From: Nocardia sp. SYP-A9097
GTDB lineage: Bacteria; Actinomycetota; Actinomycetes; Mycobacteriales; Mycobacteriaceae
Length of the DNA stretch: 64,000 bases
Direction of reading: 5' to 3'
Assembly (NCBI RefSeq): GCF_009649815.1
Contig: NZ_WJIC01000017.1
Location: 81,810 to 145,809, forward strand
Shown here piece by piece: positions 1 to 9,330 of this stretch. The number at the start of each line of letters is the position of its first letter. Positions within the stretch are counted from its first letter, which is position 1. Made by a program: the position numbers and the translations under genes. The notes beneath the pieces are model-generated. The model saw only the letters and a list, made by a program, of their open reading frames with translations, did no database searches and had not been told where the DNA came from.

Positions 1-920
1 TGCACGTGGCGGGTCTGCTCTCCGCGGTAATAGATGCCCTGTTGCAGAAGGTCATCGCGCTCACCGAGATCGGCGACGACCTCGTGCCGCATGGGACATC
101 CTGGCTGGTGCTGGGGTCGGTGGCGCGACGGGAACCGTTGCCGCTCTCGGATATCGACACCGGACTGGTCTGGGAAGACCTGCCCGGTCAGCCCTCACCT
201 TTCGGCCGATTGCATCACTGGGCCGACAACATCCTGACCAATGTGGAGCGCTGTGGTCTGGCCCGGTGTGCGGACGGCGCGAACGCGACCAACCCCGCGT
301 TCGCGAAGTCGCTGCCTGACTGGGTGAGCACTGCTACCTCATGGATCACGACCCCCACCCAGGAGAACGCGCTGCTGTTGTCCTCCATGATCGCCGACAG
401 CAGGCCGTTGACCAATCTTTCTGTGGGACGGGCGGTTTCGGACGCGATGCTCGGCACCACGCGCAGCCGCGACTATCTGGCGGCGCTGCTGCGATACACC
501 GTCGCGCGCCGGCCACCGGTGGGTTTCGTGCGCAACTTCGTCGTCGAACACTCCGGCGCGAATCGTGGCCATCTGGATCTGAAAGCCGGTGGGCTGACGC
601 CGATCGCATCGCTGGGGCGGTGGATCGCCATCGTCACCGGTGACGACCGAGGATCGACGGTCACCCGCCTGCGCCGAGGTGCCGATGCCAATCTGCTGAC
701 CGGCGACGAATGCGAAACCCTTGTCCGCGCGTTCGAATATGTCTACGAACTCATCCTGCGCAATGAGATCGAGGCCATCCGCCAAGGCATTCGCCCGACG
801 ACGTGGGTGGCGCCCGGCCACCTCGATACGCTGACCCGCCGCTACCTGCGCGAGGCCTTCCGATCGGTGGCCGAGGTGCAGAACCGCCTCGACAGCGAAT
901 GGGTCTCCCGGCTGTCATGA
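1..920 (+). CDS. DUF294-type nucleotidyltransferase, 5'-truncated by window edge
   Basis: The frame is open at the left edge, so the true start lies outside; about 305 residues are visible. The motif GSVARREPLPLSDID lies about 37 residues after the first in-frame GTG (position 6). It has the GS-x(n)-DxD form of the polymerase-beta nucleotidyltransferase fold in DUF294 (GlnD-like) proteins, and the helical C-terminus fits the DUF294 substrate-binding domain. Family members often carry CBS or cyclic-nucleotide domains upstream, which would be outside the window. The substrate cannot be read from sequence. The stop overlaps the ATG of the next gene (ATGA), so the two are translationally coupled. 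Confidence 0.75.
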   Translation, partial: HVAGLLSAVIDALLQKVIALTEIGDDLVPHGTSWLVLGSVARREPLPLSDIDTGLVWEDLPGQPSPFGRLHHWADNILTNVERCGLARCADGANATNPAFAKSLPDWVSTATSWITTPTQENALLLSSMIADSRPLTNLSVGRAVSDAMLGTTRSRDYLAALLRYTVARRPPVGFVRNFVVEHSGANRGHLDLKAGGLTPIASLGRWIAIVTGDDRGSTVTRLRRGADANLLTGDECETLVRAFEYVYELILRNEIEAIRQGIRPTTWVAPGHLDTLTRRYLREAFRSVAEVQNRLDSEWVSRLS

Positions 921-1558
921 TCGGTTCGTTCCGTCGTCGCGCCGACCCGCTCGCCTGTGCGGTCGACGCGGCGGAGTACCTGGTCATCGATCTCGAGACC
1001 ACCGGCCCCGACCCCACTGCGGACAGCATCGTCTCCTACGGTGCCGTCCCCATTCGCGCGGGCGTGGTGCTGTCGTCGCAGGGCGAATACGGTCTCGTTC
1101 GGCCCAGCACCGCGTTGGCGGGTCCGTCCATTGCCGTCCATACGTTGCGGCCGTGTGATCTGCTGGCCGCGCCCCCCGAAGGTGACGCCGTGGACCGCCT
1201 GGATCGGCTGCTGTCGGGTGCAGTGCTGGTGGCGCACTCGGCATGGTTCGAATCCGCCTTGCTGACAAGGGCTTTCCGGCGCAATGGGCGCGCGTTCGCG
1301 GCCCCGGTCATCGATACCGCGGCCATGGCGCGTGCCGCCGGATTGGGTCCCGCCGGCCATCACGGCGAGCCCGGTCTGGAGTGGTTGTGTGATTCGCTGG
1401 GGGTTCCGGTCACCGACCGGCATCACGCGCTCGGTGACGCGGTGACTGCCGGGCAACTGTTCATCGTCCTCGCGGCGCGGTTGCGCGGTCTCGGATACTC
1501 GACCGCGCGGCAGCTGGTCGAGCTCACCGCGGCGGAACGGCACCTCGGTCTGCGATGA
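917..1558 (+). CDS. DnaQ-like 3'-5' exonuclease (DEDDh family)
   Basis: This is a 213-residue exonuclease-fold protein starting in an ATGA overlap with the preceding gene. VIDLETTGPD near the N-terminus supplies the first metal-binding Asp and Glu (ExoI). HHALGDAVTAG near the C-terminus is the ExoIII H-x(4)-D motif. The middle motif reads AHSAWFESALL where most relatives have FD, so the second Asp appears replaced by Glu. In actinobacteria such small proteins often sit beside the CBS/DUF294 nucleotidyltransferase, as here, which suggests a shared and still unclear role in nucleotide or nucleic-acid turnover. Confidence 0.8.
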   Translation: MIGSFRRRADPLACAVDAAEYLVIDLETTGPDPTADSIVSYGAVPIRAGVVLSSQGEYGLVRPSTALAGPSIAVHTLRPCDLLAAPPEGDAVDRLDRLLSGAVLVAHSAWFESALLTRAFRRNGRAFAAPVIDTAAMARAAGLGPAGHHGEPGLEWLCDSLGVPVTDRHHALGDAVTAGQLFIVLAARLRGLGYSTARQLVELTAAERHLGLR

Positions 1559-1613
1559 CCGAGAATTAACTTCGGCGAAACGCTTTGTGATCGCAGACAC
1601 AGGGAGTTAGTAT

Positions 1614-1627
1614 TATTGTCGACAAAA
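1614..1627. promoter_or_regulatory. Palindromic operator, copy 1 (TATTGTCGACAAAA)
   Basis: It contains a perfect 10-bp palindrome, TTGTCGACAA, about 130 bp upstream of the permease start at 1759. It differs by one base from the 14-bp palindrome at 9317-9330 and shares its core with 15756-15767. The form fits the GT-N-AC operators of FCD-type GntR regulators. No GntR gene is present in the window. The rest of 1559-1758 holds no gene I can support. Confidence 0.6.
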
Positions 1628-1758
1628 GACAGTAGACTGATATCCTTCAGGAATCGACATCGCTGTCCATCCTTCAGCCGCCGTTCGCGGCTCACATATC
1701 GGTAACCCGGCCACTTCGCGCCGAGGGACCACGCTCAATCAGGCAAGCGAGGCCGTAC

Positions 1759-3246
1759 ATGTCAACAATTCCTGAGCAACCCGAGCTGTCGGACGTTTCG
1801 CCGGAGTCCACCGGAAGTTTCGAACCGGTCGTCGCCGATGCCGATACGGCGTATCTGGAGATGCTCGGCTACAAGCAGGAGCTCGACCGCTCGCTGGGCC
1901 TGTTCTCGTCGTTCGGGGTGCAGTTCACCTCGATCGCGATCGCGTCCAGCGTCTTCACCACCCTCATCGTCGGTTTCGGATTCTTCGGCCCGGCCTCGTT
2001 CTGGTCGTTCCTGATCGGCGGCGGGTTGCAGGTATTCACGGTGGGATTGGCTGTCGCACAACTAGTTTCGGCTTATCCGCTGGCTGGTGGCGTTTATCAG
2101 ATCACCGGGCGCATCACCGGTAAGCCGTGGCTGGCCTGGCAGACCGGCTGGTGGTTGCTCATCGCCCATACCGTCGCCGTAACCGCCGTCGCGGTGAGTA
2201 TCGCCCCGTTCATTGCCGGTTGGTTCGGTGTGACCTTCACCGAGCAGAGCGATGCGATGCCCTGGGCGATCGGATTGATCGTGCTCGGCACGCTCATCAA
2301 TCTCGCCGGGGTCAAGGTTGCCGCGATCTTCAACAACATCGGGGTCGCGGCCGAGGTGTTGTGTGTGGTGGCGCTGATCGGCGTGCTGCTGGTGGTCAAA
2401 CATCCGACCCAGCCGCTGTCGTTCCTCAATGACTCCGGCGGGACGGTGAACTCCGGCCACTGGTTCGTGCCGTTCCTGCTGGCCATGATCCTGCCCGCCT
2501 ACCTGATCTCCTCGTTCGACGCCACCGGCAACGCCTCCGAAGAGACCAAGAGCGCGGCCCTCAAAGCCCCGCTGGCATCGGTGCTGGCCAACGTCTCCTC
2601 ATACATCATCGGCATTTTCATGATCGCGTTGATCGTGCTGGCGATTCAGGACCTTCCCGCCGTGATGGCGAGTGACACACCCGTGAAGCTGATCCTGGAT
2701 ACCGCCGTCGGTACGGCATTCGCGAACGTCTTCGAGGCCGTCGCGATCGTCGCGCTCTTCGCCGCGCTGGTCATGTTGCAGCTCACCGGAATTCGAGTGC
2801 TGTGGGCGCAGGCCCGCGACGGCCAGATTCCCGCTGCGCCCTGGCTGCGCAAGGTGAGCGCACAGCGTATTCCGTTCAATGCCACGCTCACCATCTTCGC
2901 ACTGTCGGTGGTCTTTGCCCTGTGGTCGTCCCTGCTGTCCGTGCTTACCGCGATGACGGCGCTGGCCTGGGGGTTGTCCTACGGCGTGGTCGTGACCGTC
3001 GGCGCTTACGCGGTACTTCGCGGCAAGCTGCCGGAGCATCCGTGGCACTACGGCCGCGTGAGTCCGATCATCTTCATCCTCTCCATCGTCTGGTCGCTGG
3101 TGCTGTGCGCGTTGCTGATCAAGTCCGATCCGGTGCACGTCGGCCTGGGAATGCTGGCGGTCATCGTCTCGGGCGGTGTGATCTATCGCGCCATCCCCGC
3201 GAGCAGGCGGGGCAAGTCCATCGATACCAACCAGGAACAACTGTGA
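1759..3246 (+). CDS. APC-superfamily amino acid/amine permease
   Basis: This is a 495-residue integral membrane protein of about 12 hydrophobic segments, the usual length for APC transporters. The N-terminal segment LGLFSSFGVQFTSIAIASS and the later YPLAGGVYQITGRITG are typical of amino-acid/polyamine/choline permeases. It is a close paralogue of the permease at 14233-15693, sharing most of the N-terminal signature and the substrate-loop region. It opens a run of genes to 9230 and has an operator palindrome upstream. The adjoining enzymes suggest uptake of a proline-like amino acid, betaine or amine, which is inference from context. Confidence 0.85.
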   Translation: MSTIPEQPELSDVSPESTGSFEPVVADADTAYLEMLGYKQELDRSLGLFSSFGVQFTSIAIASSVFTTLIVGFGFFGPASFWSFLIGGGLQVFTVGLAVAQLVSAYPLAGGVYQITGRITGKPWLAWQTGWWLLIAHTVAVTAVAVSIAPFIAGWFGVTFTEQSDAMPWAIGLIVLGTLINLAGVKVAAIFNNIGVAAEVLCVVALIGVLLVVKHPTQPLSFLNDSGGTVNSGHWFVPFLLAMILPAYLISSFDATGNASEETKSAALKAPLASVLANVSSYIIGIFMIALIVLAIQDLPAVMASDTPVKLILDTAVGTAFANVFEAVAIVALFAALVMLQLTGIRVLWAQARDGQIPAAPWLRKVSAQRIPFNATLTIFALSVVFALWSSLLSVLTAMTALAWGLSYGVVVTVGAYAVLRGKLPEHPWHYGRVSPIIFILSIVWSLVLCALLIKSDPVHVGLGMLAVIVSGGVIYRAIPASRRGKSIDTNQEQL

Positions 3247-3283
3247 GGGCGATCCTCACCTCGTCGAAGGGAAATTCCAGCTC

Positions 3284-4729
3284 ATGACAGTGACTACGCC
3301 TCTACGCGAAATCAACAATCTGATCGGCGGAGTGCGGGTGCCCGGATCGGGCGAGACGACTCGTGAAATTCGCGATCCGTCGACCGGTGCCGTCGTAGCG
3401 CAATTCACCGAGTCGACCCTCGAGGACGCCTACCAGGCGGTCGCCGCGGCACACGCGGCGTTCCCCGAATGGGCGGCCCTCTCGCCTGGCACTCGATCGC
3501 ACCTGCTGCTGCAACTGGCGGATCTCGTCGAGCTCAACCTTGAAGAGCTCGCCCAGCTGGAATGCCTCGACGCCGGCAAACCGCTCAGCGCGGTGCGGGA
3601 CGACGAGCTGCCGGGCATTGTGAACGCGCTGCGACATTTCGCCGGTGCGGGCCGGACGCTGTCGTCGATGGCGTCCGCTGAATACAGCCCCGGCAATACC
3701 AGTTTCGTGCGGCGGGAACCGCTCGGCGTCGTGGTGGGCATTACCCCGTGGAACTTCCCGTTGTGGCAGGCGGTGTGGAAGGTGGCGCCCGCATTGGTGG
3801 CGGGAAATACATTGGTGCTCAAGCCCGCCGAGTTGACTCCGCTCGCGACGGCGCGCTTCGCGGAATTGGCACAGACGATTTTGCCCGCCGGCGTACTCAA
3901 TGTGGTCAACGGTCAGGGGAGTGTGGTCGGCGATGCGCTGGTGCGTCATCCGCACGTAGCGCTGGTGTCGTTCACCGGATCCACGGCCGCCGGCCGCAGT
4001 ATTGCCGCAGCCGCCGGTGTCGGGCCGAAGCGCCTGGTGCTCGAGCTCGGCGGCAACGCGCCGGTCATCGTTCACGAGGATGTCGATCTCGACGCCGCGC
4101 TGCCCATTCTCACCAACGGCATCCTGTTCAACGCGGGCCAGGAGTGCATGGCATCGACCCGGCTGCTGGTCGCGGAGTCCATTCACGATCGGTTCACCGA
4201 GGCGCTCGCGGCGAGCCTGGTGGCGACGAAGGTGGGCGACGCGCACGACGAGTCCACCGTGCTGGGACCGCTGATCTCCGAACAGCAGCGGGACCGGGTC
4301 GCGCAGTTGGTCGCCAACCGCCCGCCGCATGCGCGAGTTCTCACCGGCGGGAACGTCATCGACAGTCCCGGCTACTTCTTCGAGCCGACGCTGATCACCG
4401 GGCTGCGCCAAGGTGACGAACTGGTGCAGGAGGAAATCTTCGGCCCGGTGGCGACCGTGCAGACCTTCACCGACGAGGCCGACGCGCTGAACAAAGCCAA
4501 TGGGGTCGAGCAGGGGCTGGCCGCTTCGGTGTGGACTCGCGATATCGGACGTGCGCTGCGCAATGTCAACGCCCTCGAGGCGGGCGTGGTCTGGGTGAAC
4601 AACCACATGGTCGTCGGTCCGGAGGGACCGCTGGGCGGGTTCAAGGGATCCGGTTACGGCAAGGAGGGTGGGACCTCCGGGCTGGCCGAGTTCACCCGCG
4701 AGAAGCACGTCATCGTCAATCTCGGATGA
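3284..4729 (+). CDS. NAD(P)-dependent aldehyde dehydrogenase
   Basis: This is a full-length 481-residue ALDH. GITPWNFPLWQAVWK is the cofactor-side motif, ELGGN supplies the general-base Glu (about residue 254) and NAGQECMAS the catalytic Cys (about 288). The sequence most resembles aminobutyraldehyde/betaine-aldehyde type enzymes. In the surrounding cluster it could also serve as an alpha-ketoglutarate-semialdehyde dehydrogenase, the last step of hydroxyproline catabolism. It starts 37 bp after the permease stop, consistent with co-transcription. Exact substrate is unknown. Confidence 0.85.
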   Translation: MTVTTPLREINNLIGGVRVPGSGETTREIRDPSTGAVVAQFTESTLEDAYQAVAAAHAAFPEWAALSPGTRSHLLLQLADLVELNLEELAQLECLDAGKPLSAVRDDELPGIVNALRHFAGAGRTLSSMASAEYSPGNTSFVRREPLGVVVGITPWNFPLWQAVWKVAPALVAGNTLVLKPAELTPLATARFAELAQTILPAGVLNVVNGQGSVVGDALVRHPHVALVSFTGSTAAGRSIAAAAGVGPKRLVLELGGNAPVIVHEDVDLDAALPILTNGILFNAGQECMASTRLLVAESIHDRFTEALAASLVATKVGDAHDESTVLGPLISEQQRDRVAQLVANRPPHARVLTGGNVIDSPGYFFEPTLITGLRQGDELVQEEIFGPVATVQTFTDEADALNKANGVEQGLAASVWTRDIGRALRNVNALEAGVVWVNNHMVVGPEGPLGGFKGSGYGKEGGTSGLAEFTREKHVIVNLG

Positions 4730-4744
4730 AGCTGATGACCGCAA

Positions 4745-4990
4745 ATGTCCGATGAGATCGTCCGCCCTCTCCAGGTCGGCGAGTGGATCCGGCGGGTCGA
4801 ACGGGGGTCGGGCCGGGTTTCGGCTTGGGGGCGGATCACAACGACCGTCCCGTCCCGGCGCGGCCTCTGTTGGCTGATCGACCTTTACAACGGCGGCGTG
4901 GAGGTCTGGCGGATCCAGGACCACACCGTGCGATATGAGCCGCTGCCGGAACTGATGAAAGGAGAACCCAGTGGCCGTCCTGGCGATTGA
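4745..4990 (+). CDS. Small uncharacterised protein between aldehyde dehydrogenase and kinase
   Basis: This 81-residue ORF lies in the gap between two operon genes and overlaps the kinase start by 20 bp. It begins MSDEIVRPLQVGEWIRRVER and ends in a charged tail, with a WLIDLYNGGVEVWRI core that looks like a small beta-rich fold. I do not recognise the family. Placement and frame suggest a real, translationally coupled gene. A chance ORF in high-GC DNA is the alternative. Confidence 0.5.
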   Translation: MSDEIVRPLQVGEWIRRVERGSGRVSAWGRITTTVPSRRGLCWLIDLYNGGVEVWRIQDHTVRYEPLPELMKGEPSGRPGD

Positions 4991-6410
4991 TCAAGGCACC
5001 TCGGGGACCAAGGCATTGGTCGTCGCGGACGACGGCCAACTACTGTCCATTGCCGAAACTCCGCTGCGCCCAGACTATTTCGACGGTGGCGGAGTTGAGC
5101 AGGATCCGGCGGCGTTGCTGGACTCGGTGCTGGAGACCGGGCGTCGGGCGATCGCCCAGGCGGGTACGCCCGTGTCCGCGGTATCCGTGGCCAACCAGGG
5201 TGAGTCGGTCCTGGCATGGGATCGCGAGAGCGGGCGGCCGCTGAGTCCTGTCATCGTGTGGCAGGACCGCCGAGCCGACCCGCAGTGCCTTGCCCTCGCG
5301 CCTGATCGGCGTCGGATCGAACAGCGCACCGGTCTGGTGCTCGACTCGTATTTCTCCGCACCGAAGATGAGTTGGTTGCGGGACAACATCACTCGCCGGG
5401 GCGTGGTCACCACCACCGACAGCTGGATCGTGCACCAGCTCACCGGGGCTTTCGTCACCGACCGCACCACGGCGAGTCGTTCGCTGCTCGCCGATCTGGA
5501 CGACGGCGGCTGGGATGCGGAACTGCTGGAGCTCTTCGGACTCGGGGGCGAGGATATGCCGGAGATCGTCGACAACGACACGATTGTGGGCAGCACCGAT
5601 GCCTTCGGCGCGTCGATGGCGGTCGGCGGCCTCATCGTTGATCAACAGGCGTCGCTGCTGGCCCAGCATTGTCTGACGGCCGGCACCGCCAAATGTACGT
5701 TCGGCACAGGTGTCTTCCTGCTCGCGCATACCGGTGCGGTGCCGGTGCGTTCCGGTGTCGGTCTGACCTCCTCGGTCGCATCGACCATCCGTAAGAGCAC
5801 GGGGTACTGCTTGGACGGGCAGGTCTATACGGCAGCCTCGGCTGTCCGCTGGCTGCAGGATCTCGGATTGATCTCCGGCCCAAGGGAATTGGATTCTCTC
5901 GCGGCCGCGGACTCCGCCGGTGCGAAATGTGTGCCGGCCTTCGCCGGGTTGGCCGCGCCCTGGTGGCGCAGTGATGCGACGGCTTCGTTCACCGGCATGA
6001 CGCTGTCCACGGGACGCGGGCAGTTGATCGCGGCGGTGCTCGAGGGTATCGCGGCCCAGACCGCCGAGCTGGTCGATGCCACCATCTTCGATCTGGGGCA
6101 TCCGCTGTCGAGCCTGCGGGTCGACGGCGGTTTGACAGCGTCGGAGCGGCTGATGCAGGCCACCGCCGACCTGACCGGGTTGCCGGTGGAGGTCTATCCG
6201 AGCGTGCACGCCACCGCGCTGGGCGCCGCGGCGTGCGCGCGAGTGGCATGGGAGCCGTCGATATCGATCGAGGAGGCCCTCGGACCGCGGGCGCCCGCCC
6301 GCGTCCACGAACCGCGCTGGTCACGCGAGCGCGCGACCGAGTTCCGTGAACAGTGGAGGGCCGCTGCCGAGGCGAACCTTCCGAGAGGAGTGCACGATGT
6401 CCGTTCCTAG
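4971..6410 (+). CDS. FGGY-family carbohydrate (glycerol-type) kinase
   Basis: This is a 479-residue kinase starting at GTG 4971, with AAAGGAG about 6 bp upstream. DQGTSGTKALV near the N-terminus is the FGGY phosphate-binding signature, VIVWQDRRA the conserved sugar-side motif and RVDGGLTASERLMQ the C-terminal adenosine-binding signature. It is close to glycerol kinases in form. It is followed with overlap by two FAD oxidoreductases, the order seen in bacterial glpK-glpO type modules. A polyol kinase other than glycerol is equally possible. It does not fit a plain hydroxyproline pathway. Confidence 0.82.
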   Translation: MAVLAIDQGTSGTKALVVADDGQLLSIAETPLRPDYFDGGGVEQDPAALLDSVLETGRRAIAQAGTPVSAVSVANQGESVLAWDRESGRPLSPVIVWQDRRADPQCLALAPDRRRIEQRTGLVLDSYFSAPKMSWLRDNITRRGVVTTTDSWIVHQLTGAFVTDRTTASRSLLADLDDGGWDAELLELFGLGGEDMPEIVDNDTIVGSTDAFGASMAVGGLIVDQQASLLAQHCLTAGTAKCTFGTGVFLLAHTGAVPVRSGVGLTSSVASTIRKSTGYCLDGQVYTAASAVRWLQDLGLISGPRELDSLAAADSAGAKCVPAFAGLAAPWWRSDATASFTGMTLSTGRGQLIAAVLEGIAAQTAELVDATIFDLGHPLSSLRVDGGLTASERLMQATADLTGLPVEVYPSVHATALGAAACARVAWEPSISIEEALGPRAPARVHEPRWSRERATEFREQWRAAAEANLPRGVHDVRS

Positions 6411-7845
6411 CTCAGCAGCCGATTACGACTTCGCGGTCGTCGGGGCCGGGATCGTGGGGTCCGCCATCGCACGCGCGCTGGCGGCCTACGACCTGAAGAT
6501 CGCCCTGATCGAAGCGCGCGGCGATGTCGGTGACGGCACCAGCAAAGCGAATACCGCGATCCTGCACACCGGCTTCGACGCCAAACCGGGAACCCTGGAA
6601 TCGCGGCTGGTGCGGCGTGGCTACGAATTGCTGTCGGAGTACGCCGGCCACACCGGTATTCCGATCGAGCGCACCGGAGCCCTGCTGGTCGCCTGGACCG
6701 ACGAAGAGCTGGCGGCCCTGCCGGGACTGCGGGACAAGGCCATTCGCAATGAATACCACGGCTGCGAAATCGTCGATGCCGCAGCGGTTTACGATGCGGT
6801 CCCCGCACTCGGTCCGGGCGCGCTCGGCGGCCTCACGGTGCCCGATGAATCGATCATCTGCACGTGGACAACGAATCTGGCGCTGGCCACCGATGCCGTA
6901 CGACGCGGGGTGAGCCTGCATACGAACCGCCGGGTCGAGGCCGTCACGGTCGAGGATTCCCGGACCGTACTGCACACCTCCGACGGACCGATCAGCGCCC
7001 GCTGGGTAGTCAACGCGGCGGGTTTGGGCGCGGACTACCTCGACAACGCGTTCGGATTCGCCCGTTTCCACGTCACCCCGCGCCGGGGTGAACTGTTCGT
7101 CTTCGACAAGCTCGCCCGGCCGCTGGTGAACCGGATCGTGCTTCCGGTACCGACCGCGCTGGGTAAGGGCGTGCTGGTCAGCCCGACCATCTACGGCAAT
7201 GTCATGCTCGGCCCGACGGCGGAGGATCTGACCGATCGCAATGCCACCGGCACCTCGGACACGGGCGTGGAATTCCTGCTCGGCAAGGGCGCCAAGCTCA
7301 TGCCCGCGCTGATGCGCGAAGAGGTCACCGCCATGTACGCGGGATTGCGGGCGGCCATCGATCATCCGGACTATCTGATCGAGGTGGACGCGGATCGGCG
7401 GTACGTACTCGTGGGTGGCATCCGCTCCACCGGACTGACCTCCGGACTGGCGGTCGCCGAATATGTCGAGAACCTGCTGACCGGTGCGCTGGGACCCCGA
7501 CGGGCCGAGCTGCCCGCCCCTCCTCGCATGCCGAATATCGGCGAGGCGTTCACCCGGCCCTACCAGGACGGTGAACTGATCGCCCGGGACAGTCGGTACG
7601 GCAAGATCGTCTGCTTCTGCGAGCGGGTTACCGCCGGCGAGATCCGCGATGCCTACGAATCGACCATTCCCCCAACGGATCTGGACGGGCTGCGCCGTCG
7701 CACGCGCGCGATGAACGGCCGCTGCCAAGGGTTCTTCTGCGGCGCGGAGGTCACCGCGATCGTCGAACAGCATCCGTGCGCCGGACGGGCGGCCGTGACT
7801 GCGACGGCCGGCACCGCAACTACGAGCAAGGAGTCCGTACGTTGA
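6397..7845 (+). CDS. GlpA/LhgO-like FAD oxidoreductase with C-terminal BFD [2Fe-2S] domain
   Basis: This is a 482-residue protein with a GAGAGGAG ribosome site just before ATG 6397, overlapping the kinase end by 14 bp. DFAVVGAGIVGSAIARAL is the FAD-binding Rossmann motif of the DAO/GlpA family. Around residues 400-455, KIVCFCERV and GRCQGFFCG supply the four cysteines of a BFD-like [2Fe-2S] domain. This architecture is known from GlpA-type glycerol-3-phosphate dehydrogenases and from oxidases paired with HcnB-like subunits. With the next gene it probably forms one complex that oxidises the kinase product or a 2-hydroxy/imino acid. Confidence 0.82.
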   Translation: MSVPSSAADYDFAVVGAGIVGSAIARALAAYDLKIALIEARGDVGDGTSKANTAILHTGFDAKPGTLESRLVRRGYELLSEYAGHTGIPIERTGALLVAWTDEELAALPGLRDKAIRNEYHGCEIVDAAAVYDAVPALGPGALGGLTVPDESIICTWTTNLALATDAVRRGVSLHTNRRVEAVTVEDSRTVLHTSDGPISARWVVNAAGLGADYLDNAFGFARFHVTPRRGELFVFDKLARPLVNRIVLPVPTALGKGVLVSPTIYGNVMLGPTAEDLTDRNATGTSDTGVEFLLGKGAKLMPALMREEVTAMYAGLRAAIDHPDYLIEVDADRRYVLVGGIRSTGLTSGLAVAEYVENLLTGALGPRRAELPAPPRMPNIGEAFTRPYQDGELIARDSRYGKIVCFCERVTAGEIRDAYESTIPPTDLDGLRRRTRAMNGRCQGFFCGAEVTAIVEQHPCAGRAAVTATAGTATTSKESVR

Positions 7846-9230
7846 CCGCCACCGATTCCACCCGCACCGTCATCGCCACCGACGTCGCCATCATCGGAGC
7901 GGGCCCGGCCGGATTGGCGGCCGCGAAACGCCTGTGCGACAAACACTCTCGACAGGTGCTGGTGCTCGACCGGGAGGCCCGGGCCGGGGGCGTGCCACGC
8001 CACTGCGCGCACCCGGGGTACGGGATTCGCGACATGCACACCTTCATCAGCGGGCCCGCGTACGCGGCAAGACTTGTCGCGGAAGCGGAGTTCGCCGGGG
8101 CGAGCATTCTCACCGAAGCAACGGTGACGGCGATAAACGACGACCGATCGCTCGACGTCACGACGCCAAACGGATTGCTGCGGATAGCGGCTCATTCGGT
8201 AGTCCTGGCGACCGGTGCGCGAGAGCGTGCCCGACCGGCCCGGCTGATCCCCGGCGATCGCCCGGCCGGTGTGTACACCACCGGTCAGCTTCAGCAGATG
8301 GTGCATTTGCAGCACCGCGAGGTCGGACGCCGCGCTGTCATCGTCGGTGCCGAACTGGTGAGCTGGTCGGCGGTGCTCACCCTGCGGCACGCCGGATGTC
8401 GGCCGGTCATGATGACCAGCCAGTACCCTGCACCGGAGTCCTACGGCGCGTTCAATATCGCCGGGCGGGCTTTTCTGCGGGTTCCGGTGGCCACCCGTAC
8501 CCGGGTGGTGCGGGTGATCGGGCGCGGTAGTGTCGAAGGCGTCGAGATCGAAGACCTCGATACCGGTATCCGGCGCGTGATCGATTGTGACACAGTGATT
8601 TTCACCGGCGACTGGATCCCCGATCACGAATTGGCCCGTTCTGCCGGAATCGAGCTCGACCCGGCCACCAATGGGCCACTGGTGGATACCGCTCTGCGCA
8701 CCAGCCAATCCGGCGTCTTCGCCGCGGGCAACACACTGCATCCTGTCGATACCGCCGATATCGCCGCGTTGGACGGCACCTTCGTCGCGGACCGAGTGGC
8801 GGAGTACCTGAATGGCGCGCCGTTCCCGGCGCAGGACGACGGGACACTCCGGATTCTGGCCGCGCCGCCGTTTCGTTGGGCCGCACCGGGTTTGGTCCGT
8901 CCTACCGACCCCGCCCCGCCCCGCCACCGCCTACTGCTGTGGACCGATGAGTTCGTGAGGTTTCCGACGGTGACCCTGGCACAGCAGGGGACGATCGTCG
9001 CCGCGCGGCGAGTGGCCTGGCCGGCGACGCCCGGGCGGGTGTTCCGGGTGCCCTGGTCGATCTTGGACCGGCTCGATGTGTCGCGCGGGCCGGTCACCAT
9101 CGGCATAGCTGAGGCTTCGGCGGATTCGGGGACGCCGGGTTCCGTCCCGAGTTGGCGTGAGTCCGCGGAGCGTGGATTGTCGTCACTCGCCCTCGGCCAG
9201 ATCACGCTGCACCCCAGCAGTTATCGCTGA
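7842..9230 (+). CDS. HcnB/GlpB-like FAD/NAD(P)-dependent oxidoreductase
   Basis: It starts at TTG 7842, overlapping the previous stop (TTGA), with CAAGGAG about 8 bp upstream; no ATG or GTG is better placed. The 462-residue product has DVAIIGAGPAGLAAAKRL (FAD) and a second nucleotide-binding region near RRAVIVGAELVSW. A C-terminal extension of about 80 residues after APPRHRLLLWTDE resembles neither rubredoxin nor a ferredoxin. It is the usual partner of the preceding BFD-containing subunit. The operon appears to end at the hairpin 9257-9294. Confidence 0.8.
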   Translation: MTATDSTRTVIATDVAIIGAGPAGLAAAKRLCDKHSRQVLVLDREARAGGVPRHCAHPGYGIRDMHTFISGPAYAARLVAEAEFAGASILTEATVTAINDDRSLDVTTPNGLLRIAAHSVVLATGARERARPARLIPGDRPAGVYTTGQLQQMVHLQHREVGRRAVIVGAELVSWSAVLTLRHAGCRPVMMTSQYPAPESYGAFNIAGRAFLRVPVATRTRVVRVIGRGSVEGVEIEDLDTGIRRVIDCDTVIFTGDWIPDHELARSAGIELDPATNGPLVDTALRTSQSGVFAAGNTLHPVDTADIAALDGTFVADRVAEYLNGAPFPAQDDGTLRILAAPPFRWAAPGLVRPTDPAPPRHRLLLWTDEFVRFPTVTLAQQGTIVAARRVAWPATPGRVFRVPWSILDRLDVSRGPVTIGIAEASADSGTPGSVPSWRESAERGLSSLALGQITLHPSSYR

Positions 9231-9256
9231 CGCACCGTCGTTCAAGCCCGATGACT

Positions 9257-9294
9257 GTGGCCGACTCGATCTGTGAGGGGATCGAATCGGCCAC
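9257..9294. terminator. Strong hairpin after the permease-kinase-oxidase operon
   Basis: A 15-bp stem (GTGGCCGACTCGATC, pairing to 9280-9294 with one G-U wobble) closes an 8-nt loop. It lies 27 bp after the oxidoreductase stop and before the operator of the next transcription unit. It has no clear T-tract, as is common in actinobacteria. Confidence 0.6.
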
Positions 9295-9316
9295 TCCCGA
9301 TTAAAGTCGACCAGAC

Positions 9317-9330
9317 TATTGTCGACAATA
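9317..9330. promoter_or_regulatory. Perfect 14-bp palindrome TATTGTCGACAATA (operator, copy 2)
   Basis: This perfect palindrome lies about 100 bp upstream of the DapA-family gene. It is the best copy of the motif also found at 1614 and 15756. Occurrence in front of three related transcription units, and apparently nowhere else intergenic in the window, argues for one regulator, probably GntR/FCD type. Confidence 0.65.

Noticed and set aside
3302..4924. 540-codon minus-strand frame over the aldehyde dehydrogenase
   Set aside because: It is the shadow of a strongly conserved ALDH on the plus strand; the composition is His/Arg/Gly-rich with no motif.
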